A stretch of 64,000 bases of DNA from AP-15 sp963796155 (lineage in GTDB: Bacteria > Pseudomonadota > Alphaproteobacteria > ATCC43930 > CGMCC-115725): positions 1 to 64,000 of the forward strand of contig CAWCKT010000046.1 of the NCBI GenBank assembly GCA_963796155.1, in the 5' to 3' direction. A program made the translations under genes and the position numbers. A model generated the notes under the pieces. That model did not search any database and was not told the DNA's origin. It saw only the letters and a program-made list of their open reading frames with translations. This document shows, piece after piece, positions 1 through 9,201 of the stretch; position 1 is the first letter of the stretch, and each line of letters begins with the position of its first letter.

Positions 1-742
1 CCTCGATCTTCGAGAACAGCCAGGCGCCGATCGCGAGCAGGATCGCGGCGAGGAGGCCCAGGACCGCGAAGTCGGTCGCGACGCCGAAGGCGAAACCGCC
101 GTTGAGCGCGCCGCGCAGGCCGTCGACGCCGTAGCTCAATGGGTTGAGCCGCACGGCGAGCCGCACCGCCCCCGGCAGGTCCGGCACCGGGAAGAGCGCG
201 CTCGAAAAGAAGAAGAGCGGCAATACCATGAAGTTGATGATCAGCTGAAAGCCCTGCATGTCCTGCAACACCGAGCCGACGGCGGTGCCGATCGCCGTGC
301 ACATGATCGCGATCAGCGCCATGAATAAGAGCGCCAGCGGCAGCAGCAGCGGGTGCGCCGGGCGGAAGCCGGCGGCGAGGCAGACGAGAAAGACGATGCT
401 GCCCTGGATCAGCGCGACCGTGGCGCTGCCGAGCGTGCGCCCGAGCACGATCTCGAGCCGCGGCACCGGCGCCACCAAGGTTTCCTTCAGAAAGCCGAAC
501 TGGCGGTCCCAGATGATCTCGATGCCGCTGAAGACGGCGGTGAACAGGATGCCCATCGTGACGATGCCCGGTGCCAGGAACTGCACGTAGTCGCCGCGGC
601 CGGCGCGGGCGAAGGTCGGGCCGAGCCCGAAACCGAGCGCCAGCAGGAACAGGGTCGGCTGGCCGAGCGAGCCGATCATGCGGGCGCGCGAGCGTGAATA
701 CCGCTTCAACTGCCGCAGCCACAGGATGAAGACGGCGTTCAC
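1..742 (-). CDS. ABC-2 type exporter permease (3' end outside window)
   Basis: Inner-membrane permease of an ABC-2 exporter in the DrrB/NodJ class. It pairs with the ATPase encoded just upstream. About 247 residues are visible and family members are around 250, so only the last few residues are missing past the left edge. Reading from the GTG at 742, the protein has several hydrophobic segments, including one near residue 25 containing LFLLALGFGLGP and later ones containing FFFSSALFPVPDLP. The GTG overlaps the ATPase TGA by four bases (GTGA), which indicates translational coupling. The substrate cannot be inferred; drugs, lipids and polysaccharides are all carried by this class. Confidence 0.85.
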   Translation of the reverse strand, partial: MNAVFILWLRQLKRYSRSRARMIGSLGQPTLFLLALGFGLGPTFARAGRGDYVQFLAPGIVTMGILFTAVFSGIEIIWDRQFGFLKETLVAPVPRLEIVLGRTLGSATVALIQGSIVFLVCLAAGFRPAHPLLLPLALLFMALIAIMCTAIGTAVGSVLQDMQGFQLIINFMVLPLFFFSSALFPVPDLPGAVRLAVRLNPLSYGVDGLRGALNGGFAFGVATDFAVLGLLAAILLAIGAWLFSKIE

Positions 743-1542
743 CGGCGGCCGCGCCACACCTGGCGCATCATCCGCATGCGGTCGACCGGTGCGGCCTCGT
801 CTTCGCGGATGCTGTGCCCGGTCAGCGCGATGAACGCGTCCTCCAGGGTGCGGCCGCCGGTCTGTTGCCGCAGCGCCGCGGCGGTGCCCTCGGCGACGAT
901 CCGGCCGTGGTCGATGACCGCGATCCGGTCGGCGACACGCTCGGCCTCCTCCATGTAGTGCGTCGTGAAAAACACCGTCACCTGCTCGTCTCGGCTGAGG
1001 CCGCGGATGAATTCCCAGATCTGGTTGCGGGTCTGCGGGTCGAGCCCGGCGGTCGGCTCGTCGAGAAACAGGATGCGCGGCCGGTGCTGCAGCGCGCGGG
1101 CGATTTCGAGCCGGCGCTTCATGCCGCCCGAGAAGCGCTTGACGTAATCGTCGCGCCGCTCCCACAGGCCGACAAAGCGCAAGAGCGCCGCGACCCGTTC
1201 GCGGCGCTCTGCCCGCGGCACGCGGTAGAGGACGCCGTGCAATTCCATGTTCTCGGCCGCCGTCAGCTCCTCGTCGAGGCTCGGATCCTGGAACACGATG
1301 CCAAAGGCGCGGCGCACCAAGAGCGGCTCCTTGACCGGGTCGTGGCCGGCGATCCTGAGCCGCCCCTCGCTTGGGCGGAGCACCGTCGTCAGCATCTTGA
1401 TCGTCGTCGTCTTGCCGGCGCCGTTGGGGCCGAGAAAGCCGAAGATGACGCCTTCCGGCACCGCGAACGAGATATGGTCGACCGCGGTAAAGCCATCGAA
1501 GCGCTTGACCAGATCGTGGGCCTCGATGACCGCGGCCATCAT
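739..1542 (-). CDS. ABC exporter ATP-binding protein (DrrA/NodI-like)
   Basis: Cytoplasmic ATPase of the exporter. Counting from the ATG at 1542, the Walker A GPNGAGKT is at residues 38-45, the signature FSGGMKRR at 137-144, Walker B with D-loop LFLDEPTAGLD at 158-168, and an H-loop TTHYMEEAER follows. A C-terminal tail with EDAFIALTG is typical of the daunorubicin-resistance ATPase subfamily. The open frame extends upstream to 1587, but that extension is not family-like, and the tandem ATGs at 1542 and 1539 begin the conserved sequence, so I place the start there. It is cotranscribed with the permease through a GTGA overlap. Confidence 0.92.
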   Translation of the reverse strand: MMAAVIEAHDLVKRFDGFTAVDHISFAVPEGVIFGFLGPNGAGKTTTIKMLTTVLRPSEGRLRIAGHDPVKEPLLVRRAFGIVFQDPSLDEELTAAENMELHGVLYRVPRAERRERVAALLRFVGLWERRDDYVKRFSGGMKRRLEIARALQHRPRILFLDEPTAGLDPQTRNQIWEFIRGLSRDEQVTVFFTTHYMEEAERVADRIAVIDHGRIVAEGTAAALRQQTGGRTLEDAFIALTGHSIREDEAAPVDRMRMMRQVWRGRR

Positions 1543-2102
1543 TTTCTGCTGAACAATTCCCCCGGCTCGGCCTGCCCCAGCCGTCAACGCATTTCAGGCG
1601 ACCGGTTTCGATCGAACCGGGGGCAATTGGCTGCGGCAAGGAAGGCGAGGCCAATCATACGCCAAATCGAATGCCGAGGCGCGATCACGCATATCGAGGT
1701 TCCCATTGCTATATTGACAATGCTAAGTCGGCAAGGTACCCTTCCACGCGGCGACCACCACGACCGATCGCAGGACAGGAGCAACATGACGATCCGCCCT
1801 CGTTTCACCGCTTTCCCGCCGAGCCGCGCTTCCCGGCTTCAGGCGTCACGGCAGCGTCAAAATTTCCCTGAAAGGGCGTCCCGAGAGCGTCCGAACATCG
1901 TTATTAAGTATGTGATAAATAATGTGTTTTTGGCATTGGCGCCGGCTCTGATGCAATTTTTTTCCCGTGTTTTCCCTGAGCGGCAGGGAAAAAGAGGGGT
2001 CGAGCGGCTCCCTGCTCCGGCGCCAAGCAAGGCCGGGTCGCGCTTGGCGGCTCCTGCGCCGGGCCCCATATGCCCGCAATGCCACGGATCGAGGAAGCGG
2101 CG
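1543..2102. other. Gene-free divergent intergenic region
   Basis: This is a 560-base gap between the divergent ABC exporter and pepF. Open frames crossing it show no recognisable protein. The stretch 1890-1970 is clearly A/T-richer than the surroundings and presumably carries promoters. It contains the TTTTCCCTG/CAGGGAAAA inverted repeat listed separately. Confidence 0.6.
1953..1997. repeat. Palindromic repeat, copy A (TTTTCCCTG / CAGGGAAAA)
   Basis: Nine-base perfect inverted arms TTTTCCCTG (1970-1978) and CAGGGAAAA (1984-1992) lie behind a T-run. The same unit, in the opposite orientation and slightly diverged, occurs at 23672-23714. The shared order gcaa, T-run, CCC, TTTTCCC, GCAGGGAAAA, GAG shows common origin. 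It is probably a dispersed intergenic repeat or mobile-element relic. Confidence 0.55.
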
Positions 2103-3914
2103 ATGCATGTGCGGGCAGCGACGGAACCGGCGGCAGGAGAGCGGCAGGAGGCACTCGCCGCGTTGCCGGAATGGGATCTCTGCGACCTCTATCCCGGTCG
2201 CGACAGCGAGGCGCTGACCCGCGACCTCGCCCGCCTCGCCGGTGACGCGGAAGCCTTCCGCGAACGCTATCAGGGGCATCTCGCCGATCTCTCGGGTGCG
2301 GCCCTCGGCGCCGCCATCGCAACTTACGAGCGGCTTCAGGAACAGGGCGGGCGGATCATGAGCTACGCCTCGTTGGTCCATGCCGGCGATCTCGCCGACC
2401 CGGAAATCGGCCGCTTCTTCCAGACCATGCAGGAGCGCATCAATGAGGTTTCGACGAAGCTCCTGTTCTTCACTCTCGAGCTCAACCGCCTCGAGGACGG
2501 GGATCTCGAGGCGAAGGAAGCCGATCCGGCACTCGCGCGTTATCGCCCGTGGCTGCGCGATACACGCGCCTTCCGGCCGCACCAGCTCTCCGACGAGATC
2601 GAGAAGCTGCTGCACGAGAAATACGTCGCCGGCCGCGCCGCATGGACGCGGTTGTTCGACGAGACGATCGCCGATCTCAGGTTTCCGTTGCGCGGCAAGG
2701 AGCTGACCGAAGCCGAGGCGCTCGACCTGCTGTCCAACCCCGATCCCGAAATTCGCCGCGAGGCGGCGCTGAGCGTCGGCGAAGTACTGGGGAAAAACGC
2801 TAGAACCTTCGCGCTGATCACCAATACGCTCGCCAAGGACAAGGAGATCGAGGATCGCTGGCGCCGCTTTGCGCGCCCGATCTCATCGCGCAACCTGGCG
2901 AACTTTGTCGAAGACGAGGTAGTCGACGCGCTGATCGCGGCGGTGCGCGACAGCTATCCGCGTCTCTCCCACCGCTACTACAAGCTGAAAGCGCGTTGGT
3001 TCGGGGTCGAGGCGCTGCCGTTCTGGGACCGCAACGCGCCGCTGCCCGAGGACGAGGACAGGCTGATCCCCTGGCCCGAGGCGGAGGAGACCGTGCTGTC
3101 GGCCTACGGTGCCTTTTCGCCCGCGCTCGCCGCGGTCGGCGAGCGCTTCTTTGCCGGGCGCTGGATCGACGCGCCGGTGCGGCCCGGCAAGGCGTCTGGC
3201 GCTTTCGCGCATCCGACGGTGCCGAGCGCCCATCCCTATCTGCTGCTCAACTATCAGGGTCGGGTGCGCGATGTAATGACATTGGCGCACGAGCTCGGCC
3301 ACGGCGTCCATCAGGTGCTCGCTGCCAGACAAGGCTACCTGATGGCCGACACGCCGCTGACCCTGGCCGAGACCGCCTCGGTTTTTGGCGAGATGCTGAC
3401 TTTCCGTGCGCTGCTCGCGCGTGAAACCGATCCCAAGCGGCGCAAAATCATGCTCGCCGCCAAAGTCGAGGACATGCTGAACACGGTGATCCGGCAGATC
3501 GCCTTCGCGAGTTTCGAGGTAGCGGTTCATGACGAGCGGCGCGAGGCCGAGCTGACGCCGGACCGGCTCGCCGAGATCTGGCTAGCGGTGCAGCGCGAGA
3601 GCCTCGGCCCGGCGCTGCGTCTCGACGACCCGTATCGGCATTACTGGTCGTATATCCCACATTTCATCCATACCCCGTTCTACGTCTATGCCTATGCTTT
3701 CGGGGACTGCCTGGTGAACTCGCTCTATGCCGTCTACCAGAACGCCCATCAGGGTTTCGCCGAGAAATATCTGGAGCTGTTGCAGGCGGGCGGTACGTTG
3801 CGCCATCGCGAGCTGCTGGCGCCCTTCGGCCTCGACGCCGCCGACCCCTCTTTCTGGTCCAGGGGCCTCTCGGTGATATCCGGCTTCATCGACGAGCTCG
3901 AGCTGCTCGACTGA
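2103..3914 (+). CDS. pepF: M3 family oligoendopeptidase F
   Basis: Cytoplasmic zinc metallopeptidase that degrades short peptides. It is 603 residues from the chosen start, the usual size for PepF. The zinc motif HELGH is at residues 396-400, in the context TLAHELGHGVHQ, and the third ligand is E423 in LAETASVFGEM. The C-terminal block with YRHYWSYIPHF and FYVYAYAFGD is characteristic of the family. An in-frame ATG lies at 2070, but the ATG at 2103 has AGGAAG (2092-2097) five bases upstream, so 2103 is preferred. It is monocistronic, and an unusually strong palindrome follows the stop. Confidence 0.93.
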   Translation: MHVRAATEPAAGERQEALAALPEWDLCDLYPGRDSEALTRDLARLAGDAEAFRERYQGHLADLSGAALGAAIATYERLQEQGGRIMSYASLVHAGDLADPEIGRFFQTMQERINEVSTKLLFFTLELNRLEDGDLEAKEADPALARYRPWLRDTRAFRPHQLSDEIEKLLHEKYVAGRAAWTRLFDETIADLRFPLRGKELTEAEALDLLSNPDPEIRREAALSVGEVLGKNARTFALITNTLAKDKEIEDRWRRFARPISSRNLANFVEDEVVDALIAAVRDSYPRLSHRYYKLKARWFGVEALPFWDRNAPLPEDEDRLIPWPEAEETVLSAYGAFSPALAAVGERFFAGRWIDAPVRPGKASGAFAHPTVPSAHPYLLLNYQGRVRDVMTLAHELGHGVHQVLAARQGYLMADTPLTLAETASVFGEMLTFRALLARETDPKRRKIMLAAKVEDMLNTVIRQIAFASFEVAVHDERREAELTPDRLAEIWLAVQRESLGPALRLDDPYRHYWSYIPHFIHTPFYVYAYAFGDCLVNSLYAVYQNAHQGFAEKYLELLQAGGTLRHRELLAPFGLDAADPSFWSRGLSVISGFIDELELLD

Positions 3915-3960
3915 TCTTGTCCCAGTGATCCACCGACGATGCCCAGCACTCCAGCCCCTG

Positions 3961-4007
3961 CCCCCTCCCTAACCCTCCCCCGCTTGCGGGGGAGGGAAGG
4001 GTGGGGG
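3961..4007. repeat. Near-perfect C/G palindrome (REP-like)
   Basis: The left arm is CCCCC-t-CCCT-aa-CCCTCCCCC and the right arm is its mirror, around a six-base loop (gcttgc). As RNA it would form a very stable hairpin. Such C/G palindromes are frequent between genes in alphaproteobacteria. This one supplies the purine-rich GGAGGGAAGG in front of the next gene, so it may be both a 3' end for pepF and the translation start region of the kinase gene. Confidence 0.7.
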
Positions 4008-5383
4008 CCGTGACCGACGAGAATTCCTTTTCCGGGCGGCTGCGCCGCTATGCCCAGGTGTCGACCGCAATGGGCGGGCTCGCGGCACGGCTCGCTGGCG
4101 AGCGCTATCTCGGCCTCAACCTCGATCGCGGCCGTCACGCGGCCGAACTGAAGGCCGCGCTCGGCGGCATCAAGGGGCCGCTGATGAAGGTAGCGCAGCT
4201 GCTCGCGACGATCCCCGACGGGCTGCCCAAGGAATACGTCCAGGAGCTCGCTCAGCTGCAGGCGAACGCGCCCGCGATGGGCTGGCTGTTCGTCAAAAGG
4301 CGCATGGCGGGCGAGCTCGGCGCCGACTGGCTGACCCGGTTTCGCGATTTCGAGAAGACTGCGGCGCGGGCCGCCTCGCTCGGCCAGGTACACCGGGCGA
4401 CCGCACTCGACGGCACCGCGCTCGCCTGCAAGCTGCAATACCCCGACATGGCGTCGGCGGTGGAGGCCGATCTGCGGCAGCTGAAGCTCGCGATGGGGCT
4501 CTACGAGCGGTACGACCGGGCAGTCACGACCGGCGAGATCCATGCCGAAATCGCCGACCGGCTGCGCGAGGAGCTCGATTACGAGCGCGAGGCCGCGCAT
4601 ATGCGGCTCTATGGCGAGATCCTCCGCGGCGAGCCCGGCGTTGCCGTGCCCGTACCCCTGCCCGAACTTTCGACCCGCCGGTTGTTGACGATGACCTGGC
4701 TCGAAGGGGTGCCGATCCTCGACATCGCGAAAGCGCCTCTGGCGGAACGCAACGCGATCGCGCTGCGGATGTTCCGGATCTGGTACGTGCCCTTTTATTA
4801 TTACGGCGTCATTCACGGCGACCCGCATCTCGGCAATTACACGGTGGCATCGGACCGGACCGTCAACCTGCTCGATTTCGGCTGCATCCGGGTCTTCCGG
4901 GCTTCGTTCGTGCGCGGCGTGATCGATCTCTACCACGCGCTGCAGCGCGGCGATCGCGACCTCGCCGTCCACGCCTACCAGAGCTGGGGGTTTGGCAATC
5001 TGTCGCGCGAGATGATCGAGGTGCTGAACCGGTGGGCGTTGTTTGTCTATGGCCCGCTGCTCGACGATCGCGCGCGGCCGATCCAGGAAAGACGAAGCGG
5101 CGCCTATGGCGCCACTGTCGCCGAGAGCGTTCATCGCGACATCCGCCGGCTCGGCGGGGTCAGACCGCCGCGCGAGTTCGTCTTCATGGACCGCGCCGCG
5201 ATCGGGCTCGGCTCGGTGTTTATGCACCTGAAGGCCGAGATCAATTGGTACCAGCTGTTTCACGAGTTGATCGACGATTTCAACGAGACCGCACTCGCTG
5301 CCCGCCAGCGGGCGGCGCTTGCCGCCGCCGGGGTGCCGTTGCCGCCGCACCTGAAGCGTCCGCCTCGCGCTCGATCCGGATGA
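4001..5383 (+). CDS. ABC1/UbiB-family atypical kinase
   Basis: Member of the ABC1/ADCK/UbiB protein-kinase-like family, whose members support ubiquinone synthesis or lipid homeostasis. Visible motifs are KGPLMKVAQ at residue 58 (the family KxGQ-like region, here KGPL), the catalytic-loop equivalent HGDPHLGNY at 272, and the metal-binding DFG at 292. It is 460 residues from the GTG at 4001. A second in-frame GTG at 4010 (starting VTDENSFSG) is equally possible. The region up to the start is the right arm of a long palindrome that contains GGAGGG. It is not next to other ubiquinone genes, so it need not be UbiB itself. Confidence 0.85.
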   Translation: MGAVTDENSFSGRLRRYAQVSTAMGGLAARLAGERYLGLNLDRGRHAAELKAALGGIKGPLMKVAQLLATIPDGLPKEYVQELAQLQANAPAMGWLFVKRRMAGELGADWLTRFRDFEKTAARAASLGQVHRATALDGTALACKLQYPDMASAVEADLRQLKLAMGLYERYDRAVTTGEIHAEIADRLREELDYEREAAHMRLYGEILRGEPGVAVPVPLPELSTRRLLTMTWLEGVPILDIAKAPLAERNAIALRMFRIWYVPFYYYGVIHGDPHLGNYTVASDRTVNLLDFGCIRVFRASFVRGVIDLYHALQRGDRDLAVHAYQSWGFGNLSREMIEVLNRWALFVYGPLLDDRARPIQERRSGAYGATVAESVHRDIRRLGGVRPPREFVFMDRAAIGLGSVFMHLKAEINWYQLFHELIDDFNETALAARQRAALAAAGVPLPPHLKRPPRARSG

Positions 5384-5447
5384 CCTCCGGCCGCTTCGAG
5401 CTCGCTCGATCCTATACCCCGCTTCCCTCGACGAGGATGCCGCGCCG

Positions 5448-7031
5448 ATGACCTCGACCCCGCACCAGATCCAGCGCGCGCTCGTTTCCGTCGCCGACAA
5501 GACCGGGATCGTCCCTTTTGCCGCTGCGCTGGCAGCGCGCGGCGTCGCCCTGATCTCGACCGGTGGGTCGGCGCGTGTCCTTTCCGCAGCCGGGCTGCCG
5601 GTCACCGAGGTGACGGCGGTTACCGGCTTCCCCGAGATGCTCGACGGCCGGGTGAAGACGCTTCATCCGGCGATCCATGCGGGCCTCCTGGCGCGGCGCG
5701 ACCGGCCGAACGATCTTGCGGTACTCGCCGAACGGGGGATCGCGCCGATCGACCTCGTCGTCTGCAACCTCTATCCGTTTGCCCAAACGGTCGCCTCTGG
5801 AGCCGGCACCGAGGATTGTATTGAGAGCATCGATATTGGCGGGGTGGCGTTGATCCGCGCCGCCGCGAAGAACCGCGATTTCGTGACGGTTGTAACCGAC
5901 CCCGCCGATTACGACCCGATGCTCGCCGAGGTCGCGGCCCGAGCCGGAGCGGTCGGCGTAGCGATGCGGCAGGCCCTGGCGCGCAAGGCCTATGCCCTGA
6001 CGGCGGCCTATGACGCCGCAATCACCGAGTGGATGGCGCGCGAGGAAGGGGCCGCGTTTCCCGACACGACAGTTCTGACAGGGCGGCTGGCGCAGCAGTT
6101 GCGCTATGGCGAGAACCCGCACCAGGCGGCGGCCTTCTACCGCGCCGGCAACGGGCGCCTGGGGGTGGCGACCGCGCGGCAACTTCAGGGCAAGGAGTTG
6201 TCCTACAACAACTATAGCGATGCCGATGCCGCCTTCGAGCTGGTTGCCGAGTTCGCCGAACCCGCGGTCGCGATCATCAAACACGCCAACCCTTGCGGCG
6301 TCGCGATCGGCGAGAGATTGCGCGGGGCGTGGGACAAGGCGCTCGCCTGCGATCCGGTCAGCGCCTATGGCGGCATCGTGGCGGTCAACCGACCTCTCGA
6401 CGCGGCGACCGCCGAGGCGATCGGCCGCCTCTTTATCGAGGTCGTCATTGCGCCCGAGACGACAGAAGAGGCGGCGGCTATGCTCGCCCGCAGATCGGCG
6501 CTGCGGCTCCTGGTGACGGGTCGGCTGCCGGACCCCGCCGCGCCGGGCAAGAGCTTCCGCTCGGTGTCGGGCGGCATCCTCGTCCAAGAGCGCGACCGGC
6601 TTTGCGTCGGACGGGAGGCGCTGCGTACCGTGACCCGCCGAGGGCCGAGCGAGGCCGAGATCACCGATCTGCTCTTTGCAGACAAGGTCGTAAAGCACGT
6701 CAAGTCGAACGCAATCGTTTTCGCTCGCGGCGGTGCGACCGTCGGGATTGGTGCAGGCCAGATGAACCGCGTCGATCCCGTCAGGATTGCCGCTGCGCGG
6801 GCGGCGGAAATCGGCCGGTCGGCAGGGCGGGGGCAGGCGCCGACCATCGGCTCGGTACTCGCCTCGGACGCGTTCTTCCCGTTCGCCGACGGGGTCGAGG
6901 CGGCGATCGAAGCCGGGGTGACGGCGATCATTCAGCCCGGTGGGTCGATACGCGACGAGGAGGTGATCGCCGCGGCGGACGCCGCCGGCATCGCCATGGT
7001 GCTCACCGGCATGCGTCATTTCCGACACTGA
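5448..7031 (+). CDS. purH: Bifunctional AICAR formyltransferase / IMP cyclohydrolase
   Basis: Catalyses the last two steps of IMP synthesis in the cytoplasm: formylation of AICAR and ring closure. At 527 residues it is the standard length. The N-terminal methylglyoxal-synthase-like cyclohydrolase domain begins ALVSVADKTGI and contains LISTGGSARVL, GRVKTLHPAIHAGLL and NLYPF. The C-terminal transformylase domain carries KHANPCG at residues 278-284, and the protein ends with the conserved AADAAGIAMVLTGMRHFRH. It stands alone in this window, with no other pur genes nearby. Confidence 0.97.
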   Translation: MTSTPHQIQRALVSVADKTGIVPFAAALAARGVALISTGGSARVLSAAGLPVTEVTAVTGFPEMLDGRVKTLHPAIHAGLLARRDRPNDLAVLAERGIAPIDLVVCNLYPFAQTVASGAGTEDCIESIDIGGVALIRAAAKNRDFVTVVTDPADYDPMLAEVAARAGAVGVAMRQALARKAYALTAAYDAAITEWMAREEGAAFPDTTVLTGRLAQQLRYGENPHQAAAFYRAGNGRLGVATARQLQGKELSYNNYSDADAAFELVAEFAEPAVAIIKHANPCGVAIGERLRGAWDKALACDPVSAYGGIVAVNRPLDAATAEAIGRLFIEVVIAPETTEEAAAMLARRSALRLLVTGRLPDPAAPGKSFRSVSGGILVQERDRLCVGREALRTVTRRGPSEAEITDLLFADKVVKHVKSNAIVFARGGATVGIGAGQMNRVDPVRIAAARAAEIGRSAGRGQAPTIGSVLASDAFFPFADGVEAAIEAGVTAIIQPGGSIRDEEVIAAADAAGIAMVLTGMRHFRH

Positions 7032-7174
7032 AAATCATCTCGCGATCCGTCGTGCCGTTCGACTTGGCGGCGCCAAATTCTATTACTCTAAAGAGCAATA
7101 GAAACATGCGATGGCTTGGCTTATCTTAAGCTACTTTCGGGGTAGACGTACTATCGCGGACGAGGGGCGCTAGC

Positions 7175-7534
7175 ATGGAGAGCAATTTAGCGCGAAACAC
7201 AATCCTCGTCGTTGATGATGATCCGGCGGTCCTTGAATATGCAAGCGGCGTGCTTGAAAAATATGGATATGCGGTGCTGGCGGCGCGAGATGGAGCGAGC
7301 GCGCTGGTTTTATTGGGCGGCAACGACCGGATCGATTTGTTGTTCACCGATCTGGTGATGCCGGGAGTCGACGGCTTCGAATTGGCGCGTCGGGCCGGCG
7401 CGGAAATTCCCGGCCTCAAGGTGCTGTTCACCTCAGGTCACTTGACCGATCCGGCTTCCGGGCGTCGCCTGCTGAAGAAGCCCTACAGGCCCCAGCAGCT
7501 TGCCGGTGCAATCGCGGCCGTACTAGCCGAGTGA
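7175..7534 (+). CDS. Single-domain response regulator (CheY-like receiver)
   Basis: A lone receiver domain of 119 residues with no output domain. The acidic pocket is D14-D16 (VVDDD), the phospho-acceptor is D59 (LLFTDLVMPG), the switch residue lies in LFTSG, and the conserved lysine is K102 (LKKPYRP). Receivers of this kind are common in alphaproteobacteria at the end of hybrid-kinase phosphorelays. No histidine kinase is nearby, so the partner is unknown. The upstream 140 bases are relatively A/T-rich. Confidence 0.88.
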   Translation: MESNLARNTILVVDDDPAVLEYASGVLEKYGYAVLAARDGASALVLLGGNDRIDLLFTDLVMPGVDGFELARRAGAEIPGLKVLFTSGHLTDPASGRRLLKKPYRPQQLAGAIAAVLAE

Positions 7535-7583
7535 GACGCCTTTTCGCTTACTTTTGGAGGGATCGGGCGACGGCGCCGGGTCA

Positions 7584-7775
7584 TTACCTTGCCAGAAGCG
7601 CCATCGCGACAAGGTCGACCGGCCAGAACAGCGCGGCCGAGAAGGCGACAGGGATCTCGGAGTACCTGATTGGCCGATCCGCGCTGCGAGCTCCGTATGT
7701 CAGGTGGTAGGCGAAATCGACGCAGGCCGCCACCCCGTAGAGACAGAGCCCGATCAGCCAGATCCGCCGGCCCAT
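7584..7775 (-). CDS. Small two-helix membrane protein behind homospermidine synthase
   Basis: A 63-residue protein with two hydrophobic stretches, one in the first 25 residues (WLIGLCLYGVAACVDF) and one near the C-terminus (AALFWPVDLVAMALL). It begins ten bases after the homospermidine synthase stop, with GAAGAG just upstream of its ATG, so it is very likely the second gene of that operon. I do not recognise a named family. Its position suggests a role linked to polyamines, for example stabilising or transporting them, but this is inference. Confidence 0.55.
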   Translation of the reverse strand: MGRRIWLIGLCLYGVAACVDFAYHLTYGARSADRPIRYSEIPVAFSAALFWPVDLVAMALLAR

Positions 7776-7785
7776 GTGAAGCTCT

Positions 7786-9201
7786 TCAGACGACGCGGAT
7801 GTTCTTGAACTGCCACGGATCCTCGCGATCGAGATGTTCGGTGAACAGCCTCTCTCGACCGTCGAGGGGCGTCCAGTCGCTGTGGACCCCGACCATCTGG
7901 CCGAGATAGGGGCGCGCGATTTCGAGGACGCGCGCGAAATCCATCTCCTCGGGCTCGACGATACCCTCGCGCGGATGTTCGAGCGCCCAGACGACGCCGG
8001 CGAGCACCGCCGCTGTGACCTGAAGCGAGGTGGCGTTGTTGTGCGGCGCCACTCGCCGCGCCTCGGCGATCGTCAAACGCGAGCCGAACCAATAGACACC
8101 CTTTGGCGGACCCATCAGCAGCACCCCGAGCTCGTCCGTGCCGCTCGTGATTTCCTCCATCATCAGCCGCTTGCGATGCTGCAGTCGCCAGTTCTTGCCG
8201 GCGAACTCGTGCAAGCTCAGCACTGCGTCGTCGCACGGGTGATAAGCATAGTGGCAGGTCGGGCGGCTGCGCACCCGATCGCCCTCCTTCAGCGTCAGGT
8301 AATCGGCGATCGAGATCGATTCGCCATGGGTTATCAGAAACCCGTGATAGGGCCCTTCGAGCGGTGTCCAGCTGCGCACGCGCGTCGCCGCACCCGGCCG
8401 CAACAGATAGATCGCGGCACCACAACCAAAATCGTGCCGGCGTCCGTCAGCCGGAAAATGCCGCTCGTGCGTCCCCCAACCGAGCTCCGCCGGCTGCGAG
8501 CCTTCGCTGACGAACCCGTCGATCGACCAGGTGTTGACGAATTCGCCCGGCTCCTTGGGGAGCCTCGCGACCTGCGTGTCGCGTTCGGCAATATGGATGA
8601 CCTTGAGGCCGAGCCGTTCGGCCAAAAGAGCCCAATCGGCCCGACCACGCGGGACGGACGCGCCCAGACCGGAGGCCTGGGCGAGATCGATCAGCGCCTG
8701 CTTGACGAAGTGCGAGACGAGACCCGGGTTGGCGCCGTGGGTGAGGATCGCCGTCGGCCCGCCCGGGTAGCGCCGGCGGAGCGCCAGCGCGCTCTCGCGC
8801 AATGCATAGTTCGAGCGCGCGGCGGGCGGCAGGCTCGGATCGGTATAGCCGCCCGGCCACGGCTCGATGCAGGTGTCGAGATAGAGCGCGCCCTTCTCCT
8901 GGCACAACTCGATCAGCGCGACGCTCGACACGTCGACCGAAACGTTGAGGAGAAAATCGCCGCGCCCAAGCTGCGAATCCAGCATCGCCCGGTAGTTCTC
9001 GCGGGTCAGCGCCGTTTCGGTGAAGCGAATGCCGTATTCGGCGGCGACTTCATGGCCGCGCGGCTCGGCCGTCATGATGGTGATTTGACTGCGGTCGATC
9101 TCGAGATGCCGCAACAGCAGCGGCAGCACGCCCTGGCCGATGCTGCCGAAGCCGACAATAACGAGGCGCCCGGAGAAGGCGACGTGCTTTCTGTCCAACA
9201 T
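7786..9201 (-). CDS. hss: Homospermidine synthase
   Basis: NAD-dependent enzyme that makes homospermidine from putrescine (EC 2.5.1.44), the characteristic long polyamine of many alphaproteobacteria. The N-terminal Rossmann motif GFGSIGQGVLPLL is clear. It is followed by family blocks LYLDTCIEPWPGGY, LTHGANPGLVSHFVKQAL, TWSIDGFVSEG and GWGTHE. It is 471 residues from the ATG at 9201; a TTG at 9210 is also in frame but less attractive. A small membrane-protein gene follows in the same direction. The upstream 150-base gap to the divergent S41 gene must hold both promoters. Confidence 0.95.
   Translation of the reverse strand: MLDRKHVAFSGRLVIVGFGSIGQGVLPLLLRHLEIDRSQITIMTAEPRGHEVAAEYGIRFTETALTRENYRAMLDSQLGRGDFLLNVSVDVSSVALIELCQEKGALYLDTCIEPWPGGYTDPSLPPAARSNYALRESALALRRRYPGGPTAILTHGANPGLVSHFVKQALIDLAQASGLGASVPRGRADWALLAERLGLKVIHIAERDTQVARLPKEPGEFVNTWSIDGFVSEGSQPAELGWGTHERHFPADGRRHDFGCGAAIYLLRPGAATRVRSWTPLEGPYHGFLITHGESISIADYLTLKEGDRVRSRPTCHYAYHPCDDAVLSLHEFAGKNWRLQHRKRLMMEEITSGTDELGVLLMGPPKGVYWFGSRLTIAEARRVAPHNNATSLQVTAAVLAGVVWALEHPREGIVEPEEMDFARVLEIARPYLGQMVGVHSDWTPLDGRERLFTEHLDREDPWQFKNIRVV

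Noticed and set aside
814..2217. Long + strand open frame of 467 codons
   Set aside because: It is antisense to the ABC ATPase over half its length, has no family-like sequence, and its composition is explained by the high GC of the opposite gene.
3749..5605. 618-codon minus-strand open frame
   Set aside because: It is a shadow of the ABC1-kinase gene and the pepF and purH ends; the + strand genes carry the conserved motifs.
5412..7028. 538-codon minus-strand frame opposite purH
   Set aside because: purH is unmistakable on the + strand; the reverse frame is Arg/Asp-rich noise.
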